Source: Shinisaurus crocodilurus (Eukaryota; Chordata; Lepidosauria; Squamata; Shinisauridae). Taken from it: 64,000 nucleotides of DNA. This document shows positions 33,240 through 42,812 of the stretch, piece by piece (position 1 is the stretch's first letter; each line of letters begins with the position of its first letter). A program made the position numbers and the translations under genes. Where the stretch lies: contig CM037879.1 in assembly GCA_021292165.1 (NCBI GenBank), positions 243,909,797 through 243,973,796 on the forward strand, read 5' to 3'. The notes below the pieces were generated by a model. It was given only the letters and a program-made list of their open reading frames with translations. It ran no database searches and was not told the DNA's origin.

Positions 33240-35700
33240 AATGAGTTCAATGGAACTTAATCCCAGGTAGGTGTGCACAGATTGAAGCCTCAATTTGTCT
33301 TTCATAGGAATGGCTCTTCCACAAGTTACTTACTGCTGAGTTAAAGTTATCTCAAGATTTGTATCACCTGAATTTCATGAGATAAATATTACTTATAAAC
33401 ACAGCTCTCTAGAGTGGTCATTGGTATTTACAACATCTGAGAGAGTGTTTGGCCTGCCTCATACGTCACATATATCACTTCCAAGTGTATAAACAAATGT
33501 ATGAATGTCTGTTTTACGGCATGTACATGCACTTCCATAGGAACCCATAGTTGCCAGGCTTCCTGCAGAACACATTTGTAGTAATATGACACATGATGTA
33601 ATGCTATCAAGAAGGGCCACTGAAATTTCACCTAAAGCAAAATTCAAGGCAGATTGTGAGTGTTTCTCCTCAGGTGAAACTTCTTAAGAATCCTTTAACA
33701 GTGGTGTGGTATGTTCATGGCACTCAGTCCCAGTTAAAAGTCTGGCCAGCACATTCTGCATGTATGAAATATCCCTTAGTTCTCCAGACTTTATCTTAAC
33801 ACAGTAAATAAAAAATTGTATTCTTGCTCAACCTGTGCTAATTGCAACTGGGCTTATGCAGGCAAAGTAACTGATGGGTTGTGCACATTCTCTCTTTGGT
33901 AGAGAGATGTTTCTGTTGCCAATTCCAAAAACTGGTTGGTTGGTTGTTCATTTTAAAATTAATACCAGATCCAAGTTCCCTTATTTCACTGGTCATTAGC
34001 TGGTAAATAATCTGGAATTCAGCATGAACTCACCATTAATTATCTGAATATATTTTTCTAATGCAACATGAATGCTTCCCCTATAATTAATTACTGCCTT
34101 ATAGGGTCTTGTTTACTTATGGCATTGTTGTTTGAACTTACATGTCTTTCTTTTTACATTTGTGTGTGGTAGATCAATTTCATTGTTTAAATGAGGTTAA
34201 TAAAAATATCGTATGAATGTTAATGGTTTCATGACCATCTACATTCAAAACTGTTGCTATAATATGATTGCAGATACTTGTACTAATATTCATGTCTAAA
34301 TAGGGCATGCCATCATACTAATATTAAAAAGACTTTTTATTGTATTAATTGCTGTGCCAAGAAAGGAAATATACATTCATATATAACATTATGAATTATA
34401 TACAAAGTAGAAATTATTCATTAATGGAAAAAGAAAATATAAATACAATTATTTCCCTCCTTTATTACAAAATGTCAGACTTCCTGCTAGGAATGAGTAA
34501 AATAATGGGCTATTTAGTGGGAAATGCATTATTGCTATAGGACAACATCAGACTTATTGTCAAATCTGTTATCAGCTATTGGTATTGGATGACAATTACC
34601 ATTATTAAAATATTTTAAAATGTTTGTGGGTGGTATAATCTGACCCCCTGCCCCAGTGCATTTAGACTTATATCAAAAGTGATATTATCACATTCCCGCT
34701 GTTTGATGTGACATTAATGCAACCTAGAATGGCATCAACCTTACTCCACCAAAGCTCAGGGTGGTTGGATGTTCTCTGTTATCCCGAACTGCCCTCTTTT
34801 TAAGCTTGTGTCTGGACAGACGTTTGGTGTCATGAATGTTTGTTAAAGATCCAGGATTGTGGATTGAATGTTGCTGCATGCCTGTAAAGTTTGATTGGTT
34901 TTTTCTGTTGTTGGCACTGCAGGTGGATGCAGAGAGGACTGGGTCAGGTGGTTGTTTGGCTGCCTGAGTGAGTGCCTTATCCATTGGCTGCAACTGTGCA
35001 CAACATCAGGGCTGGAGGGAAGGAAGAGGAACAGAAGAGTGGAGACAAGATTAGTGTGAATGAGCAAGCATCTCTCTTGGTGCACGTGTTAAGGTAAGCA
35101 ATTTTTTTGAATGCCCAAATAGGGCTAAACTGAAGGCTATTTGGTGTGAATTTAAGATAAAGAACTGTAACAAGGGAGTGCAGTGGCCTTGAGTAGTTGC
35201 CCATCAATGGTTAGCACTGGACAGCAGATTGAACAGGCACAGGTCACCTGGAAAAACATAAAATAGCGCATGCAAATTATTGTCCTCCTTTTTTTGGCAA
35301 CGAATAAGTTACCAGCCAACCACAGCAACTTGTTTTTCACTCATGGTAAATGAGTGACCACGATAAAGCATTCTCGGCCACCTCCCCAGTTATCTTCCAT
35401 CGTATGGTTGTGCCTATGTTCTCCCAGTCATTAACAATTCATGCCCTACTGTATCAGAATAATACTGATTTCTAGATCATCTTCAGTAAAAACAACACAC
35501 ACACCAAACAAACAAACAAACAAACAAGGGAATTAATTTGCAAGCATAAAACTAGGCATGACTCTTGCTTTCATTTGAACCATTGTGATGAGACAAATCA
35601 CTCCTGTCACTATGTGAATGTGGTCACATAGTAAAACAAACCATATAATGTGTCCATTTAGTTGGCTCCCTGATAGAAACAATATCCATTTCTAAATAAA
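33240..35700. other. No gene seen
   Basis: A 2.4-kb stretch without recognised transposons, apart from (CAAA)n at about 35505-35527. Short open frames near 34724-35340 (minus) have no recognisable features. Confidence 0.4.
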
Positions 35701-36209
35701 TGTGAGCAACTACAGAATTGGGGCAGTGCTCCAGCTACATCCATGACTAGACTTGTTATTTGTCCCCCAGAAAACGTTATTTTCTTTCTGTAGTAATCAA
35801 GCTGCCAGTGCCAGAAATTTGCAAATGTTGACAGTAAACATGGAATATTTCCATAGACCAACATGGAAGTATCATATGTCTGGTCCCAGGGCCGTGAAGG
35901 TGATTCAACCGCATGCTCTCTGGAAAACCGGCTGGTGCTGGGCTTTGGTGGAGCCATGGCGCTAATGGTGGCTGCCATTTCCTCCAGGCGTGCTGAAAAT
36001 GAATGCAGAACATTATTTTGTGATCTGCTACGCGAGGAGAGACCCTGCCCTGTTAGCTCCTTCTTGGCAACCCTTGAGGCACGGACGGCTGGGACATCAT
36101 GGTGTTCTTCATCTGAAGAGGAAAGACGAGTCGGTGGCGGAAGCTTTGCTGGTTGCTTAGGGGCACATCCCTTGCCTTTCTTGCCACCCTGATTCTTCTT
36201 GGGAGGCAT
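35658..36209 (-). CDS. Gag-like basic protein or retroelement ORF fragment
   Basis: The ATG at 36209 opens a 183-codon frame. Residues 1-115 lie in the module: a basic start (MPPKKNQGGKKGKG), a proline-rich stretch, an acidic SSSDEE cluster (near residue 31), a serine-arginine SRSRS patch and a helix-like SARLEEMAATI segment. The frame then reads through the 114-bp repeat (from MLVYGNIP) and on to 35658. Upstream (36230-36215) a pyrimidine tract plus ACAG resembles a splice acceptor, and a promoter-like region lies at 37590-37650. Such basic, low-complexity starts are seen in Gag-type proteins of DIRS and other retroelements. No zinc knuckle or enzyme domain is present. Identity unknown. Confidence 0.4.
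   Translation of the reverse strand: MPPKKNQGGKKGKGCAPKQPAKLPPPTRLSSSDEEHHDVPAVRASRVAKKELTGQGLSSRSRSQNNVLHSFSARLEEMAATISAMAPPKPSTSRFSREHAVESPSRPWDQTYDTSMLVYGNIPCLLSTFANFWHWQLDYYRKKITFSGGQITSLVMDVAGALPQFCSCSHLFRNGYCFYQGAN
35756..35869. repeat. 114-bp direct repeat, left copy
   Basis: Identical at 111 of 114 positions to 37744-37857 in the same orientation. The pair frames the module at 35870-37743. The outer flanks do not match, so no target duplication was found. Confidence 0.85.
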
Positions 36210-36359
36210 CTGGACAAGTACTTCTAAGCTGTAAGACTAAAAGAAATTGGTGAAAGGCAACCAAGCAATATCACAGGGATATTTCTCTGCTTAATTCTCC
36301 ACACTCAGACCAGCTGCGCCAGAACACTGAGGCGCAATAAAAATTGACTCCCTCACCAA

Positions 36360-36460
36360 AAAACAAATAAATTTAAAATAAAATAAAATAAAATAAAATA
36401 AAATTAATTAAATTAAAATTGATTAAATTAAAATTGATTAAAATAAAATTAATGAAAACC
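36360..36460. repeat. (AAATA)n / AT-rich tract
   Basis: Repeats of 'aaaataaaat' and 'ttaaaattgatt' separate the Gag-like frame from the GC-rich upstream region. Confidence 0.8.
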
Positions 36461-36499
36461 TTTTACTGGTCTACAGGAGTAACCTTAATTGATTCCAAA

Positions 36500-37380
36500 A
36501 TTTTTGCAAGGCAGGCGTCCACGTGGTGCAGCAGCAGCAGAGCCTCCGCCCAGCACCAATGGCGCCAGAGAACTGCCGAGCGGCTGCCAACAGCTGGGAA
36601 GCGGCCGCTTAGCAAGAAATCAGCTGAGAGGCGGCCCGCCACAAGGCGCAGCAGCAGCAGAGCAATGGAGCCGTAAAAAACCAGCCGAGCCGCTTGCCCT
36701 TGGATCAGCTAATAGAGCGGAGGAAGCTGGTTGCCCCTGGAGCTAAACCTCCCGGCACGGCCAAACAAAAGGAGGAGGAGGGATAGACCCTCACCGCGGA
36801 GCCACAGGCAGTCGTCAGGCCGCCTGACTAGTGAGGCAAACAAAAAGGGCTAGACCGCGCGGGAGCAACTGGAGATGCTCTCCCCGAAGCCCCGGGCAGT
36901 TGTCAGTTGTGCGACAATCAGCTGTTTGGCGTGAAAGTAAAAACCCGGAACCAGCCGCAGGGCCGCCAAACAGCTGAGGGGAAAGCGGCTGCTTGGCGCG
37001 ACCCAAAAATGAAAGGGGGTCCCGGCGAAGCAGCTGCAAAGAAACGCCCAAAACATGGGGAAATCATGATCAGCTGTTTGGCGCGTAAACCAGCCGCAGG
37101 GCCGTCAAACAGCTGGGGGGAAAGTGGCTGCTTGGCGCGGACCCAGAAATGAAAGGGGGCGAAGCAGCCGCAAAGAAACGCCCAAAACACGGGCTACCGG
37201 GGCGAAAAGACGATCAGCTGTTTGGCGTGGGCACTGGAAAGGGCGGGAAAATTTTTGTCCAAAGAAAAGTAAAGAAAAGCTGTGCTGGCCGGGGGAAAGC
37301 GGCGGTGACCAAAGGTCTGCCTGGAGGCGGCTTAAACTCGCTGCCCGCACGGAATCCCCCAATCCCTCTCAATATATAAT
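36500..37380 (-). repeat. GC-rich region with about 150-bp tandem repeats
   Basis: Two near-complete units start with 'gatcagctgtttggcg' type text at about 36918 and 37070, and a third starts at 37213. Each unit contains 'cagccgcagggcc', 'aaacagctg', 'gctgcttggcgcg', 'aaatgaaaggggg' and 'gcaaagaaacgcccaaaaca'. The left part (36510-36760) has older, looser repeats ('gcagcagcagagc'). Read on the minus strand it lies between a promoter-like segment and the Gag-like frame, as a repeated 5' leader would. Confidence 0.7.
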
Positions 37381-37589
37381 GAAAGGACAAAATAAAATAT
37401 ATATTTTGTCTCTATCCCACTAATTTTGACCGTAACTGGAAGCAAGCACACACACAGCCCCCCCCCCCAGATTGAAACACACATGCGCACACACACAAAG
37501 GAACGATACCACGAGGTAGATGAATCAGCAAGGACGATAGATGTGATTCAGCCGGAAAGCAGAAGCAAAAGAGGCCGAGGGCGGGAACC

Positions 37590-37650
37590 CAGGTGCTTAA
37601 ATGAGCCCTTCCTTGTGTCTCCGCCCTAGCCAAGCCATTGGCTCAGCATC
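37590..37650 (-). promoter_or_regulatory. Promoter-like CCAAT and GC-box cluster
   Basis: On the minus strand: CCAAT at 37641-37637, GGGCGG at 37626-37621 and a TTTAA-type AT box at about 37602-37597. The order and spacing fit a promoter firing leftward into the tandem-repeat region and the Gag-like frame. Confidence 0.45.
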
Positions 37651-37743
37651 TGTGACCCAACCTGTCCTGTTACCTGACTCCTCTCTCCTCCCCCACGCGC
37701 AAACCTTCTCCCCGGCCCCAGGTAAGGGGCCATTGGAAGTCCA

Positions 37744-37857
37744 TTATTTGTCCCCCAGAAAACATTATTTTCTTTCCGTAGTAATCAAGCTGCCAGTGCC
37801 AGCAATTTGCAAATGTTGACAGTAAACATGGAATATTTCCATAGACCAACATGGAAG
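37744..37857. repeat. 114-bp direct repeat, right copy
   Basis: See the left copy at 35756-35869. Three mismatches separate them. Confidence 0.85.
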
Positions 37858-38486
37858 CAGAATGAAGTGTAAAAAAGAAAGGAAAAGAAAAGAAAACCCT
37901 TTGGATAGCAACTATGGCAGGTTGCTCTTTAAAGGTGAAAGGTCAAGAGCTGTACTGAATGCATAACTTCTCTTGCCCTGCCTAAAAATAAGTGAAAGTG
38001 AGATTCACATGTTTATCTTATTATCTCTTATCCCTTAAAATAAAATGTGCATTCATCTCCTTTTCTATTATACAGACTTTTAATTCCATACTCCCCAATT
38101 TCAAGGGTATAGCATCTCTTACTTTCATCTCCAGCCAAGATTCCAACAGCATACTCTACTGGTGTTAACTGATGGAATCTGCATCCACTCTTGGAGGCTT
38201 CCCATGGTCTATCCTGTTTTGTGCACTGCTTTGGGCTTTCTAAAGAAGCACCAGCTTTCTCAAGATTCATGCTACTGCTCTGCTAATGATCACTGTTTTT
38301 TATTCCACACCTTCGCTTGATGGATCCCTTTCTCATGAGAAATGGTTTGCCTAGCTCATCTGCCACATGCTTTAAGCAGGTTCATCCTGCACTAAATGGG
38401 GTTGCACTCCCCTGGAAGGAGCAGGTTTGTAGTCTGAGTGCTTATAGATCCAGTTCTGTCACTTAAGCCACAAGTAGTCACAGTGG
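37858..38486. other. No gene seen
   Basis: Ordinary sequence; an A/G-rich tract at 37870-37900. Confidence 0.4.
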
Positions 38487-38850
38487 CATGCTTTGGCTGA
38501 TGTACCAGCTACAATCCCTTGTAACCTCCTGCCTGGATTATTGCAATGTTACAGTGTGGGACTATCTCTGAAGATGGTCCAGAAATGTCAGTTAGTGCAG
38601 AATAGATCAGCAAGGCTGCTTACGGGGACTGGTCATTTTGAACATATTAGTCCAGTGCAGCATCAACTGTACTGGTTGCCAGTCAGTTTCCAGGCCCACT
38701 TCAAAGTGTTGGTGCTGACTTTTAAAGGCCTAAACAGCTTGGGGCCAGTCTACCTGAAGGAGCACCCTCTCCCATATGTTCCTGTCTGGCTGTTGGATTC
38801 ACCTTTGGAAGCTCTTCTTTGGGTGCCGCCACCCACAATGGTATGATGGG
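38487..38850 (+). pseudogene. L2-like ORF2 C-terminal fragment
   Basis: Translated pieces follow the L2 order: CLDYCN-like (38530-38550), KMVQKCQLVQNRSARLLTG, HISPVQHQLYWLPV, FKVLVLTFKGL and GPVYLKEHPLPY. The 5' border is in the thumb region, and a frameshift lies between CNV and the next block. It is a more diverged subfamily than 57170-58881. Confidence 0.7.
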
Positions 38851-39695
38851 TGGCTACCAGGGAATGCCCATTTTGCACTCTTACTTAAAACCTCCATAAA
38901 GTTAAACTGGTAATAAAATCACAGTACTGTAGCAATGGCTGTGTTCCAGATAGACTGATTTTAAAACAGAAGACCATTAGATGGAGAATGAATATATTTG
39001 GCAACTAGTGAAATCATACTGGGGCAATAGTGGAGCATTGCCTAATGCAGATTTTTTTTCTTCTTGCATTTCCCTTTAGATTACAGCACTGGGAAAATGC
39101 TTAGGCTGTTGTTATATCAGTACCACATGTTTCAACTTGACACATTAATGTAGAATAAATTTGATGGCCTTCGAATCCTTTCTTACATGAAAAAGAAGAT
39201 TAAATCCAGCTATTTCTCTCTAGTGTGACCCGTAAACTGCCTGAAGAAAAATGTTAATTGTCTGGAGGAATGTGAATCCTTTTTTTTTTTTTTTAAGTTT
39301 TCTTTCTTGCCTTTTCTTTCAGTTCCCAGGTCTCATTTGTGGATTTTCTTTTTGTTCAAAATTTAATCAAATATATCTGTGAATATGTAATTTCCTTTTC
39401 CAAATAAATGTCACCTCTGGGCCTGGATTCTCACATTCGTTTTTCACCTGGTAAAGTCACCATTACATGAGATTTATGAATCATTTTCACATGGTGAGGA
39501 ATTAGTCTGAATATATTCCCATGTCCTGAGATATGTTATTCGCAACATTCTGGTCTTTGGCTTTCCTTTCTCCAGGACTTGGTGAATCTCAGGACCTCGT
39601 GGTGTGGTTGCTGTTTTAAAATTCACAGCTGTGTGAACAACACCATGTTCCCACAACCAAATGGAAATATGTCATGGGAGGGCATGGCAACACTT
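38851..39695. other. No gene seen
   Basis: Ordinary sequence. A poly-T run lies at about 39281-39294. Confidence 0.4.
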
Positions 39696-40350
39696 CCTTA
39701 CAGCATAGGAGCACAGGAAGCTGCCTTATACCAGTCCAGATATTTGTCAAGAAGAGTTGGAAAAAGTGCAGAAAAGGGCAACTAAAATGATCAAGGGGCT
39801 GGAGCAACTCCCATACAAGGAAAGGTTACAACATTTGGGATTGTTTACCTTAGAAAAAAGGCAAGTAAGGGGATACATGATAGAGGCATACAGAATTATG
39901 GTTGTTATGGAGAAAGTGGAGAGGGAGACATTTTTCTCCCTTTCTCTCATAAAACTAGAAGCCGCAGTCATCTGATGAAGCTGATTGATGGGAGATTCAG
40001 ACAGGTCAAAGGTAATACTTCTTCACATAGTGCATAGTTAAACTATGGAATCCACTTCCACAAGATGTAGTGCCGGCCGCCAATTTGGACTGCTTTAAAA
40101 GGGGATTGGACAAATTCATGGGGGATAAGGCTATCAATGGCTACTAGTCCTGATGGCTGTATGCTACCTCCAGTATCAGATGCCTATGTACAACAGTTGC
40201 TGGGGAACATGGGTGGGAGGGTGCACTCATGTCCCACTTGTGGGCTTCCCGTGGGCTGCTGGTTGGCCACTGTGTGAACAGAATGTTGGATTAGATGGAC
40301 CCTTGGTCTGATCCAGCATGGCTCTTCATATGTTTTTATGTCCATCTAGA
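39696..40350 (+). mobile_element. CR1-like LINE 3' segment (with SINE-like piece at left)
   Basis: 39705-39745 carries 'aggaagctgccttatacc', an inverted end of a common reptile repeat. From 39745 a CR1-type ORF2 C-terminus is readable: KVQKRATKMIKGLE, YKERLQHLGLFTLEKRQVRG, then a decayed LNYGIHFH-like block. The 3' UTR follows ('gattagatggacccttggtc', 'gatccagcatggctcttc') to about 40345. Confidence 0.7.
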
Positions 40351-40559
40351 CCAGGACTGTCTTCTTCAGCTATTGGGCAGTATAGAAATGTAATAAATTA
40401 ATAAGTACTCTGACTGGCAGTGGTTCTCCAAGATCTCAGATAGAGGTAGGCACTATATGACTGGGCATTATAGATAAGATGAGCAAGCTCTCTCCAGATG
40501 GTTTCAAGATGGTTTTACTCCTGATGAGTGTATCAATGGCCATACATCACAAATGAGCA

Positions 40560-41240
40560 TCTGACTCCATCCTCAGATTCAACTTGGGATGGGGGAGAAT
40601 TTTGTTCAGTTTGCATTTTGATACAAACTTACCAAATTCACACTTCCTGAATCAATATCCAAACTAGAATACAGTTATCTTTCAGTATTCACACTTCTCA
40701 GAATTTTGCGATATAATTCTATGAATGAAAAAATGCATCATAAAAAGTCTATTAGGGGAAAGTGTGCACAAAAATTAATGGGGTGGGAGAGTAGAAAAAA
40801 GCATTATATAATCCCCTGATTATGTTTGATCAGACTGGGACATAGCTGCATTTCTGTGTTGCAGGTTTTGTTTTATGTTGGTATGTGTTGTTTTTTAGAA
40901 TGTTTACTGCTCTTGCTGTTTTTTACCTTTTTTATTACCACATCAGTCTTTATTATATGAGTTTTACTGTTGTACACCACTTTGGGAAGGCTCCTGAAAG
41001 GTGGCCAAGAAATATAATAAATAAATAAATAAATGGATAGATGGATGAATATAAAAAATAAAAAACAAGGGGAGACAGCTTAGAAAATACATATATTACA
41101 AGAAATGCGCAGAAAATCACACACAAATTTTCTTTAAAAAGTCACAAACTGATGTAGAAATGTGATGGAACAAATTAAAAATTGGAAAAAAATTGAAACT
41201 GAGAGAAACTGAAATTGACAGATTCATTCATTCCTAGCTT
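40560..41240. repeat. AT-rich repeat family, copy 3, split by a LINE tail
   Basis: 40560-40800 and 41090-41240 resemble 8860-9200 ('ttcacacttctcagaatttt', 'gaaactgagagaaact'). A LINE tail with 'aataaataaataaat' (about 40815-41045) interrupts it. Confidence 0.4.
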
Positions 41241-41249
41241 CAAGTACAT

Positions 41250-41911
41250 AAAGGTACATGCAGAAGAAATGATCATCCTATGAAAGTGATGTGTCCCAAA
41301 ACACCTCATATTGACTTTTATTTCCCCAAAAAGAAATGTGGAGAAGTCAACCCCAGAGGTGCCATTCTTTTGCACCTGAAGTTTAGCTGGACATTTGGCA
41401 GCAAAATAAGACCTAAGATCTGTTTACTTTTCGCAATAGAATATATTGTGTCAATGTGAAATATCGTTCTTGGAGGCACTTACAATGGTGGAGAACAGGT
41501 TGAACTTGAACCTGACTGATGCCTTGTACATGGAATTGACATAAATAAATGTCAAAAGTCTCAAAATACTTTGAATACCTCCAGGTTGGGGGGGGATCAT
41601 TGGCATTATTCATTGTGATAAATATCTAGATTTTGTAGTTTAAAATGGTATTCAGAACCTTGGCAAATATGTTCTCTTTTTGAAAAGAATTTGGCCTTCC
41701 TTTATCTTAATCCAAAATGTGATTCCATTTTTCCATTCTCTGCTTTTAAAATACTGACTGTACAAGCTTTGTCTGAAGGAAAAGGAGCCAATAATTATGG
41801 AATTATGAGCACTAGGTACATTTTGTGCTGGATCTGAACCTTTTATCTGCTTTCTTTACTCAGTACGCAATTTGAAATGATATTCAGTGTTCATGCACTT
41901 TTCTGTTCATG
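41250..41911. other. No gene seen
   Basis: Ordinary AT-rich sequence. Confidence 0.4.
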
Positions 41912-41914
41912 TTA

Positions 41915-42003
41915 TAGCCAGTCCTAAAGATATTTACTTAAAAGTAAGTTCCATTGATTTCCATGGAACTTGCTTTCAAGTCCTCATTTTTAGGATTATG
42001 CCT
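41915..42003. mobile_element. PIF/Harbinger-like MITE
   Basis: Ends TAGCCAGTCC and GGATTATGCCT are roughly inverted and flanked by TTA (41912-41914, 42004-42006). The core 'aagtaagttccattgatttc' is self-complementary with 'ccatggaacttgcttt'. Confidence 0.6.
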
Positions 42004-42262
42004 TTAGTATGTATGGATGGAACAGAACAATTCAGTTCTGTAATTCTTCCAGCAGGATTTTGATGCTTGCTTATGACACATGACTCCCACCCACATTACC
42101 CTTCCAGAACAGAAATGTCGGGATGGTGGGGTGGTATTTAACTGAGATATAATACAGAACTGTTTCCCATTGCAACCCTGGATCTGTTCTGCCAGAAGAC
42201 AGGTTGCTGTGTGTCTGGTAGAACTGGTCCAGAAACAAGCATGTTTTAACCAAAACACAAGC

Positions 42263-42812
42263 TGTCAAGGTTCCTCTACTGCAAGGACCCCTTGATCTGC
42301 TCTTTGGGAGATCTCTGCCTCTTCCCAAAGACCCAGTCCTTTCCTTGTTTCCCCTAGTAACGTGGGTGTAGGCGTGTGAATAAGTCACTCCAAACTCCAG
42401 GGTACACAACAAACTTTACTTATAGTATTAGGGAAATTACTTAATAGAGTGGTTTTAAATCAAAAGCATGTATGATAAAATAAAACAAACAAACAATGTT
42501 CTCTAGTTTCACTTCAGTCTACCTAATTCCTATGCAGTCAGCCAGCCAGTTTCTCTTTCTCTCTCTCTCTGCTGCTCAGCACACACTCTCCCTCCTAGCT
42601 GACCACACCCCACATATATAGTCTTCCCAGGAATGGAAGGTTATAACCATGTGACCTTGCACTGGAGAACTGATTCTAAACTTCTATTGGGTAACTTAAA
42701 ACTCTCAAACTCCCCCTCCCATCGTGGAGTGTTTGGGCCTTCAGGCTTCAACAACCTGAAGCCTGTGTAGGCCTCAACAAACCAAATCCTGTGTAGGCCT
42801 CAAACCCTCACA
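42263..42812 (-). mobile_element. LTR-like element (TG...CA ends)
   Basis: On the minus strand it runs from TGTGAGGG (42812) to CCTTGACA (42263), 550 bp, with the TG...CA ends of LTRs. A TATATA box is at about 42613-42621 and an Inr-like GC/AG region follows. CT-rich and A-rich tracts lie downstream. No gag/pol region adjoins, and the flanking 5-mers do not match, so the solo-LTR reading is tentative. Confidence 0.5.

Noticed and set aside
35658..36209. Host nuclear protein gene
   Set aside because: The frame reads into one of the 114-bp repeats and sits in a repeat-framed module, which fits a retroelement better; kept only as a Gag-like frame.
36419..37423. Open frames rich in Arg/Ala in the GC-rich region
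   Set aside because: They follow the tandem repeats in several frames; treated as leader DNA of the module, not proteins.
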